DNA of 64,000 bases, from positions 186,001 through 250,000 of the forward strand of contig NZ_MNLH01000001.1 of the NCBI RefSeq assembly GCF_002896555.1. The letters are read 5' to 3'. The DNA is from Gardnerella coleohominis. Its GTDB lineage: Bacteria > Actinomycetota > Actinomycetes > Actinomycetales > Bifidobacteriaceae. The notes under the pieces were generated by a model that saw nothing but the letters and a program-made list of their open reading frames with translations, was not told the origin of the DNA and did not search any database. Position 1 is the first letter of the stretch; each line of letters starts with the position of its first letter. Below, one piece after another: positions 41,094 through 49,733 of the stretch. The position numbers and the translations under genes are program-made.

Positions 41094-41711
41094 ATGGCTA
41101 CAAAGATTACTCTTGAAGGCAATGAACGCAATGAGTTCGGTAAGGGCGTTGCTCGCCGTTTGCGTGTTGCTCAATTAATTCCTGCAAGCATTTATGCTGG
41201 CGGTGCTGAACCAGTTCACGTTACGCTCCCAATGAAGGAAACTACTTTGGCTTTGCGTCACGCTAACGCTTTGTTCACTATTAAGTTCGGCAACGAATCT
41301 CGTATCGCAGTTGTTAAGGACGTTCAGCGCAATCCTGTAAAGCGCATCGTAGAGCACATTGATTTCTACGAAGTTAAGGCTGGAGAAAAGATTGACGTTG
41401 AAGTTCCAGTCTTCGTTGAAGGTACTCCAAAGGGTGCTGCTGTTGCATTTGTTGACGTTCAGGAACTTAAGGTTCGCGCTGATGTTGCTAACTTGCCAGA
41501 GCGCTTGGTTGTTAACGTTGATGGCTTAACTGACGGTACCAAGGTGTTTGCTAAGGATGTAAAGCTTCCTGAGGGTGCTGAGCTTGATATGGATGGCGAA
41601 GAGTCCGTTGTAAGCGTTGTTGTTCCTGAAGACGCTGCTACAGAAGAAGCAGCTCCAGCAGCCGACGCTGCCGCTGCTGCTGATGCCGCTCCAGCTGCAG
41701 ACGCTAAGTAA
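41094..41711 (+). CDS. rplY: 50S ribosomal protein L25, long (TL5/CTC) form
   Basis: It binds 5S rRNA in the large subunit. The N-terminal L25 domain (about 1-95) includes NEFGKGVARRLRVAQLIPA, and the CTC-type C-terminal beta domain spans about 100-180. An Ala/Asp/Pro-rich tail completes the 205 residues. AAGGAG lies ahead of the ATG. Codon use resembles that of highly expressed genes. The leader is structured (see separate entry), and a strong terminator lies about 100 bases downstream. Confidence 0.93.
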   Translation: MATKITLEGNERNEFGKGVARRLRVAQLIPASIYAGGAEPVHVTLPMKETTLALRHANALFTIKFGNESRIAVVKDVQRNPVKRIVEHIDFYEVKAGEKIDVEVPVFVEGTPKGAAVAFVDVQELKVRADVANLPERLVVNVDGLTDGTKVFAKDVKLPEGAELDMDGEESVVSVVVPEDAATEEAAPAADAAAAADAAPAADAK

Positions 41712-42222
41712 AATTTTGTAAATCTTAAATTTTAAGCTTAAATCTCACAGTTTTACAGTTTTAAAATTAAGATTAGTTAATCTAGTTATCTAGTAATCTA
41801 GAAAATCTAGTTAATTAGGCTCTCGTAAGTAAATCTTATGCGAGCCTAATTTTTTTATCTTTTTGTCACTTTAATTTGTTGTAAGTAAATCTTTTTTTAT
41901 TCTTTTATATATGTGTCTTCGTATGTATTCGCGTATCTATCTATATCCGTGATATCCGCAATACTCGTGATACCTGTAATATACGTATATCATCTGTATT
42001 TGTATACAGTATCTATACCTTATATATTGTTATATCGAATTCGAATAATAATTTTTGCTAATCATATATAACTTATATGCGTGTAAAGATTAATAATGAT
42101 ATTGTGAATGATGCTAAGACATATGAGAGTTAGGCGTCTGATTTTCGAATACTCAAAATTAGTGCTTAGAATGTTTTATAATAATGCATTTATAAAATAC
42201 ATGCTGAAAGAAAGAGGCATTA
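41712..42222 (+). other. Intergenic region between rplY and ilvE
   Basis: This is 511 bases. The rplY terminator lies at 41813-41857. From about 41930 to 42010 there are loosely repeated CGTGATAyCyGyAATA units (for example near 41948-41985). TATAAT at 42177-42182 is a plausible -10 for ilvE but lacks a good -35. I see no gene. Confidence 0.5.
41813..41857 (+). terminator. Terminator downstream of rplY
   Basis: A perfect 10-bp stem (41813-41822 with 41842-41851), extended by an inner CGTAAG/CTTATG-like pairing, is followed by seven Ts. Confidence 0.9.
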
Positions 42223-43386
42223 ATGACTGATTCAATGGAAGAAGCAAATTCATTAGTAATGCAAGAAAATCATTGTGATACAAACTATTTAGATGATCTT
42301 GTAAGTAAATTTACAGTTTTACCTAATCCGAATGCTGCAAGCGACGCTAAGCGGAATGAGCTTATCGATAAGCCTGCTTTTGGTCAGATTTTCTCAGACA
42401 ATATGGCCCACATGTCTTGGACTAAAGGCGAAGGATGGTCTGATCGTCGCGTAGAGCCTTACGGTCCATTGAAAATGGATCCAGGCGCATCCGTTTTACA
42501 TTACGCTCAGGAATGTTTTGAAGGTTTGAAAGCGTATAAGCGTACTGATGAATCTATTTGGCTTTTCCGCCCAGACGTTAATGCTACAAGATTCCAAAAT
42601 TCTGCTAAACGTTTGTATTTGCCAGAACTTTCAGTTGACGATTTTATTGGATCAGTTGCAGCTTTAGTAAAGCGAGATAGACAATGGGTTCCAAGTCGTC
42701 GCGAGTACACACTTTACATGCGTCCATTCATGTTTGCTTCTGAACCATTCCTTGGCGTGCGTGAAGCCCACGAAGTTGAGTACTGTGTTATTGCTTCTCC
42801 ATCTGGCCCATACTTCAAGGGCGGTTTGAAGCCTGTTAGCATTTGGGTTGAAGATCAGTGGTTCCGCACAGGCCCTGGCGGTACCGGTTTTGCTAAGTGC
42901 GGCGGGAATTATGCAGCTTCTCTACTTGGCGAATATAAAGGTATTGAACATGGCTGTGAGCAAGTATGCTTTGTTGACGCTGCAACTAAGACATACCTAG
43001 AAGAGCTAGGCGGAATGAATGTATTTGCACTTCATAAGGATGGCCATTTAGAAACGCCTTCGTTAACAGGAAATATTTTGCCTGGCGTAACTAGACGTTC
43101 AATTATTCAACTTGCGGAAGATCATGGTCATGAAGTTACAGAAACTATGATTCCGTTAGAGAAATTACTCGAAGATATTCGCTCTGGTGAAGTTACTGAA
43201 GTGTTCGCATGCGGTACAGCCGCGATTATTACTCCAATCGGAAGATTTAAATCAGAAAAATTCGAGGTTGAAGTTTCCGGATGCGAAGTTGGCAAACTTA
43301 CAAAAGAATTACGAGATGAATTGCTCGGCATTCAACTTGGTGAAGTAGAAGATACTCATAATTGGATGTGGAAAGTTTGCAATTAG
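42223..43386 (+). CDS. ilvE: Branched-chain amino acid aminotransferase
   Basis: This fold-type IV PLP enzyme performs the last step of valine, leucine and isoleucine synthesis. The 387-residue product has the BCAT-II layout. The PLP Lys is in GGTGFAKCGGNYAAS (about residues 220-235), preceded by conserved HYAQECFEGLKAYK. The C-terminal VFACGTAAIITPIG region binds the cofactor phosphate. AAGAGG precedes the ATG. No other branched-chain genes are nearby. Confidence 0.95.
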   Translation: MTDSMEEANSLVMQENHCDTNYLDDLVSKFTVLPNPNAASDAKRNELIDKPAFGQIFSDNMAHMSWTKGEGWSDRRVEPYGPLKMDPGASVLHYAQECFEGLKAYKRTDESIWLFRPDVNATRFQNSAKRLYLPELSVDDFIGSVAALVKRDRQWVPSRREYTLYMRPFMFASEPFLGVREAHEVEYCVIASPSGPYFKGGLKPVSIWVEDQWFRTGPGGTGFAKCGGNYAASLLGEYKGIEHGCEQVCFVDAATKTYLEELGGMNVFALHKDGHLETPSLTGNILPGVTRRSIIQLAEDHGHEVTETMIPLEKLLEDIRSGEVTEVFACGTAAIITPIGRFKSEKFEVEVSGCEVGKLTKELRDELLGIQLGEVEDTHNWMWKVCN

Positions 43387-43683
43387 TTATAAATATCTAG
43401 AGCTATAAAGCTATAGAATATAGAACTACGGGATATAAAACTATAAAGTTTTGAAACTGTAGAATTTTAAAACTCGAGTTTTCATAACTTTAGCAATTTC
43501 AAAAAATAGAATAAAAGTAAAAGTAAAACAAAAAATAGAATAAAAATGGAATAAAAAGCGCGTCAAACTATAAGAATATAAGCAATGCGTATTAGCAAAA
43601 GGTATAAGCTTGTAGGTGGCGCGCTTATTGTATGCTAAAAGATTATTAATAAGATCAGAAATATTTCTTTCGAAAGGAGCCTT
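43387..43683 (+). other. AT-rich spacer between ilvE and TRIC gene
   Basis: These 297 bases contain repeated AACTATAAAG/AGCTATAGAA-like words (43400-43460), an A-rich GTAAAA/ATAAAA stretch (43505-43556) and a wide inverted repeat AAGCGCG (43556-43562) with CGCGCTT (43620-43626). No gene is supported. Confidence 0.45.
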
Positions 43684-44463
43684 GTGGAAGGAGCATTAGG
43701 CGATAACATTTTCTTCCTTGTCGTTGAATATATTGCTATGGGATGCTGTGGCATGGTTGGAGGAATGTGGGCAATACGTAAGAAGTATGATCTTTTTGCA
43801 ATTATTACAACATCATGGATTACTGCTTTGGGCGGCGGTATTGTGCGTGATGTGCTGCTTGGAGCATTACCTCCAGTTGGTATTGCAGATAGAGGATTCG
43901 TTTTCACTGGATTAGCTGCAGGATTATTAGTAGCTATTGCGCATCCTGAGATAGACAAATGGAAATGGCTTATGCTAACTCTTGATGCTCTAGCGCTTGG
44001 GCTTTTTGCTGTTAATGGTACTGCTAAAGCTTTGGATTTTGGAATGTCTGGAATGGCATCCGTATTTTTAGGCATGTTTACAGCTCTAGCAGGTGGACTT
44101 ATTAGAGATATGATGCTTAACCAAGTTCCAGTTGTTGTAAGAGATAAACACTGGTATGCGTTCCCAGCTGCAATAGGTTGCATTTTAACTGTTTTTGTAT
44201 GGAAAGGCGCGCATAGTAGAACTTTTGACGTTAAAACAGAAATGATTCTCGATACGTGCATTGTACTTCTTGTAGTTGTTATGCGAATTATCTCAGTAAA
44301 ATTCGATTTGACTTTATTGGGAGCCGCTAAAAGAACCAAGCCAATTAAAGTAAGCACTCCTAAAATTCGCATTCATAAAAAACGTAAACGAAATAACATC
44401 AATAACAATCTAATATTGTCTAACGCTAATAAAGATGTAACGAAAAACGATGAAGATTTATAA
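43684..44463 (+). CDS. TRIC-type (UPF0126) membrane channel protein
   Basis: This 259-residue protein has two homologous three-helix repeats, each with a glycine-rich kink and RD motif: ALGGGIVRDVLLGALPP and ALAGGLIRDMMLNQVP. That is the signature of bacterial TRIC trimeric cation channels, formerly UPF0126. A basic and Asn-rich cytoplasmic tail follows. GTG at 43684 is preceded by GAAAGGAG. The exact transported ion or solute is uncertain. Confidence 0.85.
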   Translation: MEGALGDNIFFLVVEYIAMGCCGMVGGMWAIRKKYDLFAIITTSWITALGGGIVRDVLLGALPPVGIADRGFVFTGLAAGLLVAIAHPEIDKWKWLMLTLDALALGLFAVNGTAKALDFGMSGMASVFLGMFTALAGGLIRDMMLNQVPVVVRDKHWYAFPAAIGCILTVFVWKGAHSRTFDVKTEMILDTCIVLLVVVMRIISVKFDLTLLGAAKRTKPIKVSTPKIRIHKKRKRNNINNNLILSNANKDVTKNDEDL

Positions 44464-44480
44464 AATTTTTATTAAAGAAA

Positions 44481-44510
44481 ATAGTTAGTAGATAGTTAGT
44501 AGATAGTTAG
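44481..44510. repeat. 11-bp tandem repeat
   Basis: ATAGTTAGTAG is repeated about 2.7 times between the TRIC gene and the next ORF. Confidence 0.85.
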
Positions 44511-44614
44511 AAAATAGCATAAAAGACTAATATGTTTGTTAGAAAAACAAATAATTGTGATGCTAGTACGATGGTAAACTAAAAGTATTGCTGCTACTTA
44601 AGAAAGGTAATGCC

Positions 44615-45100
44615 ATGTCACTTATTGAAATTGCCGTAACTATTATTGCTTTTCTATTGTCTGTAGTAATTGGAATTTATTTTGCTGGAATACCTCTTAG
44701 AACGTCCTCAATGACTAAGGTACAAAATATTCTTCAACAAATTTTAAGCGTGCTTTGCTTCGTTGCAGTAATCGTGTTATTTGTAATGAAAATGCGAGTT
44801 GCAACTGTAGCTGTTATTGTTGCATTAGTGTTAGGTATGTTTATTGGGAAAATTCCTGCTGTTCACCGTTTTCTTTTAAAGCAGTTTCCTTATGTGTTTT
44901 TGAGGAAGAATGATCCTAGATTTGATTTATTAAAACAGTATTCTGAAGAAACTTCTAAAGAGGCTGATAAGGAAACTTCTAAAGAGACCAATAATCAAAC
45001 TAGCGAATCTAGCGAAACTAATCAAAGCAATGAAACTAGAAAGACTAGTGAAAATGGCGGAAATGGTGAAAATAATACTTCCGGAAAAAATTTTGAATAA
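44615..45100 (+). CDS. Small membrane protein of unknown function
   Basis: This 161-residue protein has an N-terminal helix (about 3-25), two further hydrophobic stretches (about 38-60 and 65-85), then a hydrophilic Glu/Thr/Asn/Ser-rich tail made of repeated KETSKE/SNET-like units. No recognised domain. GAAAGG lies before the ATG at 44615. Its 3' end overlaps the likely start of glnE, indicating co-transcription. Confidence 0.7.
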   Translation: MSLIEIAVTIIAFLLSVVIGIYFAGIPLRTSSMTKVQNILQQILSVLCFVAVIVLFVMKMRVATVAVIVALVLGMFIGKIPAVHRFLLKQFPYVFLRKNDPRFDLLKQYSEETSKEADKETSKETNNQTSESSETNQSNETRKTSENGGNGENNTSGKNFE

Positions 45101-48100
45101 TTCATCTCACGATACTTATAGTGACGCTTCCAATGTCACTTTCAATGACTCTTCCGATTACACTTCCATGAGTGCAAGAGATTTCATTAAAGCAGGGTTT
45201 TTGCGCCCTGATTTAGCTCGCGAAGCAATGGAGACAATTAGCAGAATTTGTCCTGATATTACAGCTAAATTATTGTTTGATTCTATTAGCGTTGTTGAAG
45301 ATTGCGATGCAGCAGTATTAGCTTTAAGAGATTTAGTAAATATTTACCCAGATATTATAAAAGATATTCTTGTTCATAATCCTCAATCTCATGACTTTAC
45401 TTCTTTATTGCAAGTTCTTGGAGCGTCAAACGCATTAGGCGTTTTAATGCGCACGCATCCGGATCTTATAAAAGCTGCATCTAGCGATCCTAATCATCTA
45501 CTGCATATGACTAGAGATGAGCGTTGTGAGGATCTATTAAATTCGGTACAAGCTAATATCGCGACTGTAGTTTCTTCATCGAATAATGATTCTTCTGTAA
45601 ATATTCCTGTTTCTTCACTTGGCTTTGCGCAAGCTGTTTCATCACTTCGAGCGCGATATCGTGAGCATATTGCTGCAATTATGGCAGCCGATTTAGCGAG
45701 CGCAGACCCTGTGGAAGTGCAGCCAGATATTAGTTGTAAACTTTCCGACGCTGCCGATGCCGCTTTAGAGGCTGCTTTAGCTATTGCTCGTGGACAAGTT
45801 AGCGGATCTTCAGCTTGTAGATTTGCAATAATTGCAATGGGTAAGTTGGGTGCTCAAGAAATTAATTATGTTTCAGATATTGATTTGATTTATGTTGTTG
45901 AGCCTTCGGATAGTCAACCGCAAGATGCTGCAATTAGAGTCGGCACATCTATGGCAATGGTTTTGCAAAAAGTATGCCAGTCTGTTGTTATGGGATGTTC
46001 AGAGCCTCCTTTATGGCAGATTGATACGGCTCTTCGTCCTGAAGGTAAAGATGGTCCTCTTGTTCGACGTCTTGAATCTCATAGGGAATATTATGAAAAG
46101 TGGGCGAGTAGTTGGGAATTTCAAGCTCTTTTAAAGTCTCGCCAAGCAGCAGGAGATATTTCTCTTGGAAAATCCTATAGGGATATGGTTGAGCCGTTTA
46201 TTTGGAAGGCTTCTAGGCGTGATCATTTTGTTTCTGACTGCCAGCATATGCGTCAACGTGTTGAGTCGCTTATTCCTGCTTCGCAACGAGATCTTGACAT
46301 GAAGCTTGGTCGCGGTGGTTTACGAGACGTTGAATTTACAGTGCAAATGCTTCAGCTTGTTCATGGAAGTGAAGATTCTTCCTTGCATGTTAGAGACACT
46401 CTTTCTGCTTTACAAGCATTAGCAGTTGGTGGATATGTTTCAAGATCGCAAGCTGCAACTTTGGCTGAGCATTATCGTTTTGAAAGAGTTCTTGAGCATC
46501 GTCAGCAAATGTGGAATATGCATCGCACACATTTATTCCCGGATTTAGGCGCTAAAGGTAACGGTGGTTTGGATCGTGCTCGCACAGTTTGCGCTGAGCA
46601 GCTTAACAATAATGAGCAAATTCGTAGGCTTGCGCGTGCTGTTAGATTACGTCCTGAAGAGCTTGTTGCGCAATTCGATAAAGCTCGACGTGAAATTCGT
46701 CATTTGCACAAAGATATTTATTACCGGCCAATGCTTCCGATTAACGCGCAATCTGACTCTGATCCTATTGTTCTTGCGCCTGAAGCCGCTCGTGCAAGAT
46801 TTGCATCAATTGGTTTTGCGGATCCTCGCGCCGCACAATTGCATGTTGAAGCTCTTACCGAGGGACTTTCGCGCGCTGCTAAAATCCATAGAATTTTACT
46901 TCCAGCTGTTTTGAAATGGCTAGGCGATGGGCAGAATCCAGATATGGGTTTGCTTGCGTGGAGACGTCTTTCTGAACGATTTGGTGGCAAGAATACGTAT
47001 CTTGGTTTTTTGCGTGATTCTCCTTCTGCAGCTCAACGTCTTTGCCATGTGTTGGCTGATTCGCGCTATTTAGGTGATGCAATGATGCAATCTATACAGT
47101 CAATTACGTGGCTCGGAGATGACGAAGCATTATCTGCTCGCGGACGTGAAAGTTTAGATATGCAAACGCATGCAATGCTAGCAAGGTATGACACTAGTAT
47201 TGATGATTTTGCGCAATATTTGCGAGCGCTTCGCCGTCAAGAAATTGAGCGAGTAGCTTTAGCTTGGATGTGTGGATTAATTGACGACGACGCTTCTATG
47301 CTTGCAATGAGTGATGTTTTTGATGCTGTTTTAGATGCTGCTTTGCAATGGTCTATGCGCGATGCTGCTTTGCGAATGAATTTTAACTCTAATCAAGCTG
47401 AAATTGCGATTATTGCTTTAGGACGTTATGGCGGCAGGGAAGTAAATTTCTGTTCTGACGCAGACATAATGGTAATTTATAAGCCAGTTGACGAAGATTG
47501 CGATTTAAATGCTGCTCATCGTTTTGCTCAAACAACTGTAGATATTTTGCGAAATATTCTCCAAGGATCGCTTACGCTTGAGCCAAAAATTATGGTTGAT
47601 TTGGATTTGCGCCCGGAAGGCAAAGACGGTCCGTTAGTTCGCAGTCTAGAATCTTGTGAAAAGTATTATCGTCAGTGGGCGAGTACGTGGGAGCGTCAAG
47701 CATTATTGCGCGCGCGGTTTGCTGCAGGTTCTAAAGAATTAGCCGATGCTTTGCTTAATGGGGTTGTAAACGAATTGCGTTACTCGGAAAATCCGCTTAG
47801 TGAATCGCAGCTTGCTGAAATTCGTAAGCTCAAAGCTCGCATGGAGGCAGAGCGTTTACCTAGAGGCGTAAGTAGGGATCGTCATTTAAAGCTTGGCCGT
47901 GGCGGATTGAGTGACGTTGAGTGGACAGTGCAATTAATGCAATTGCAATATGCTTCAAAGCATGAGTCTTTGCGAGTAGTTGGAACTATGCAAGCCTTGA
48001 AAGCATTGCAATCTGAGAATTTGATAAGCAATGAAGATGCCGAAGTTTTAAGTCGATGCTGGCATATGTGTTCTGCTGTTCGAAACGCAAACTTCTTGTG

Positions 48101-48272
48101 GTCAGGATCAATGTCTCGCGCAGATATAATTCCAACTGACTCGTATTCATTAGGCGGAATTGCTACATACCTTGGATATGAGTCGAATCAAGGTCGCGTT
48201 TTCGAAAACGATCTTTTAGCAACCATGCGTCAATGCCGCGAAACAATGTCTCGCCTATTCTATGGGCGCTAG
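45054..48272 (+). CDS. glnE: Glutamine synthetase adenylyltransferase/deadenylase GlnE
   Basis: It adenylylates and deadenylylates glutamine synthetase in response to nitrogen status. There are two nucleotidyltransferase domains. The first is near residue 262 (GKLGAQEINYVSDIDLIYV) and the second near 788 (GRYGGREVNFCSDADIMV). Each has the G-x-x-x-E...SDxD pattern, and each is followed by DLRPEGKDGPLVR-like segments and GRGGLxDVEfTVQ motifs. The start is uncertain: 45030, 45054 and 45168 are all in frame and none has a strong site. The first ~40 residues are unlike the family. The stop is 133 bases before pyrB. Confidence 0.92.
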   Translation: MAEMVKIILPEKILNNSSHDTYSDASNVTFNDSSDYTSMSARDFIKAGFLRPDLAREAMETISRICPDITAKLLFDSISVVEDCDAAVLALRDLVNIYPDIIKDILVHNPQSHDFTSLLQVLGASNALGVLMRTHPDLIKAASSDPNHLLHMTRDERCEDLLNSVQANIATVVSSSNNDSSVNIPVSSLGFAQAVSSLRARYREHIAAIMAADLASADPVEVQPDISCKLSDAADAALEAALAIARGQVSGSSACRFAIIAMGKLGAQEINYVSDIDLIYVVEPSDSQPQDAAIRVGTSMAMVLQKVCQSVVMGCSEPPLWQIDTALRPEGKDGPLVRRLESHREYYEKWASSWEFQALLKSRQAAGDISLGKSYRDMVEPFIWKASRRDHFVSDCQHMRQRVESLIPASQRDLDMKLGRGGLRDVEFTVQMLQLVHGSEDSSLHVRDTLSALQALAVGGYVSRSQAATLAEHYRFERVLEHRQQMWNMHRTHLFPDLGAKGNGGLDRARTVCAEQLNNNEQIRRLARAVRLRPEELVAQFDKARREIRHLHKDIYYRPMLPINAQSDSDPIVLAPEAARARFASIGFADPRAAQLHVEALTEGLSRAAKIHRILLPAVLKWLGDGQNPDMGLLAWRRLSERFGGKNTYLGFLRDSPSAAQRLCHVLADSRYLGDAMMQSIQSITWLGDDEALSARGRESLDMQTHAMLARYDTSIDDFAQYLRALRRQEIERVALAWMCGLIDDDASMLAMSDVFDAVLDAALQWSMRDAALRMNFNSNQAEIAIIALGRYGGREVNFCSDADIMVIYKPVDEDCDLNAAHRFAQTTVDILRNILQGSLTLEPKIMVDLDLRPEGKDGPLVRSLESCEKYYRQWASTWERQALLRARFAAGSKELADALLNGVVNELRYSENPLSESQLAEIRKLKARMEAERLPRGVSRDRHLKLGRGGLSDVEWTVQLMQLQYASKHESLRVVGTMQALKALQSENLISNEDAEVLSRCWHMCSAVRNANFLWSGSMSRADIIPTDSYSLGGIATYLGYESNQGRVFENDLLATMRQCRETMSRLFYGR

Positions 48273-48278
48273 TGTTAT

Positions 48279-48305
48279 GGCGTAATTGCGTCATAGTATT
48301 ACGCC
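48279..48305 (+). terminator. Hairpin after glnE, in pyrB leader
   Basis: A perfect 8-bp stem GGCGTAAT (48279-48286) with ATTACGCC (48298-48305) is not followed by a T-run, so it may be a stabilising or regulatory hairpin rather than a classical terminator. A second hairpin GGTCGC/GTGACC (48351-48369) follows before pyrB. Confidence 0.4.
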
Positions 48306-48405
48306 ACTCCGGTGGGTGCATTCGTCAACGCAAATAAGTAGAATTGCGTAGGTCGCGTAGTATGTGACCGTCTTGCCAACTGACGAAAGGTAAGCGATAT
48401 TTATT

Positions 48406-49668
48406 ATGATGAATGCAGTTAACGTTTCTAGTTCCTCTAATTCTTGTAATTCTTCTGATTCTTCTAATCAAAGTTTTTCTCGTTATACGATTGCTAATTC
48501 ATTAGCAGGCAAAAGCGTTGTTACATTAGACGATATTTCAACAGCACAAATACGAATGCTTTTAGATAAAGCGCGATACATTGATTCGCACCGTAAAGAA
48601 GTGGCTCACACTTGCGATGGCAGAGTGTTGGCCACTCTTTTTTATGAGCCAAGCACTCGCACTCGTTTAAGCTTCGAAACAGCAATGCTGCGTTTAGGAG
48701 GTAAGGTAATCGGTTTTGCCGGCGCGCAACTTTCTAGCGCAAGCAAAGGTGAAACTGTAAATGATACTTTGAAAGTTGTATCAAATTATGTTGATGTCGT
48801 TGCGATGCGTCATCCAAAGGAGGGTGCTGCTTTCGTTGCAACACAAGCTGTGAGCACGCCTATTATTAACGCTGGTGACGGCGGTCATATGCATCCTACG
48901 CAAACTCTTGCAGACTTGGCAACTATTCTTGCTAGATTTGGTCGCCTTAATAATCTCACTGTCGGCTTGTGCGGCGACTTAACATACGGTCGCACTGTTC
49001 ACTCGCTTATTGAAACTTTGTGCCGTTTTGGAAATGTTCATTTTGTTCTAATTAGCCCAGATGAGCTTAAAACTCCTCAGTATGTAATCGATCGCATTAA
49101 CGATACGCCTTCGTGCACTTACGAAGAGACTCGCGACTTGATGGAAGTTATTGGCAGCTTGGACGTGCTTTATATGACGCGCGTGCAAGAAGAGCGTTTT
49201 ACAGATCGCGAACAATACTTGCGACTTCGTGACACGTACATTTTGACGGAAGAAAAATTGCAAAAAGCAAAATCTTATATGCCAGTGCTTCATCCGCTTC
49301 CGCGTATTAACGAAATCGCTGTTGATGTTGATGACGATCCTCGTGCAGCATACTTTGAGCAGGTTAAAAATGGCATGCTTATGCGTATGGCTTTGGAAAG
49401 TTCTGTATTAGGAGATGAGCTTGCAGGATATCAGCCAACTGATTTGGTTCAAGTACCTTGCGAAGAAGCTGAAGCGTGCGATGCTAATGGTATTTCTTTG
49501 GCTAAGCCAAGAATTCATACAGCTGATTTGAATGCTCCTGAAAATCTCGAATGCCCGAATCCTCGATGCATAACGAACAGTGAGCTAACTCTTAAGCATA
49601 AATTCTATAAGTCTGAGTCTCAAAGGCATGAATATCATTGCTTATATTGTGACGAAGAATCTAAATGA
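48406..49668 (+). CDS. pyrB: Aspartate carbamoyltransferase with fused PyrI-type zinc module
   Basis: It condenses carbamoyl phosphate with aspartate, the first committed step of pyrimidine synthesis. The carbamoyl phosphate motif STRTR is at residues 83-87, and later GDLTYGRTVHSL and HPLPRINEI are present. The catalytic chain ends near residue 345. The C-terminus (381-420) carries C383-x4-C388-x23-C412-x2-C415, with the same spacing as the zinc ligands of E. coli PyrI. The PyrI nucleotide-binding domain is absent and no separate pyrI follows. About 30 Ser/Asn-rich residues precede the catalytic core. It is first in a pyrB-C-F-K-D-E gene row. Confidence 0.93.
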   Translation: MMNAVNVSSSSNSCNSSDSSNQSFSRYTIANSLAGKSVVTLDDISTAQIRMLLDKARYIDSHRKEVAHTCDGRVLATLFYEPSTRTRLSFETAMLRLGGKVIGFAGAQLSSASKGETVNDTLKVVSNYVDVVAMRHPKEGAAFVATQAVSTPIINAGDGGHMHPTQTLADLATILARFGRLNNLTVGLCGDLTYGRTVHSLIETLCRFGNVHFVLISPDELKTPQYVIDRINDTPSCTYEETRDLMEVIGSLDVLYMTRVQEERFTDREQYLRLRDTYILTEEKLQKAKSYMPVLHPLPRINEIAVDVDDDPRAAYFEQVKNGMLMRMALESSVLGDELAGYQPTDLVQVPCEEAEACDANGISLAKPRIHTADLNAPENLECPNPRCITNSELTLKHKFYKSESQRHEYHCLYCDEESK

Positions 49669-49733
49669 AAATAAAATATATTAGAATAATTAAATAACAA
49701 TAAAAATTAAAAGTTACGCAAACTAGGAGTGAT

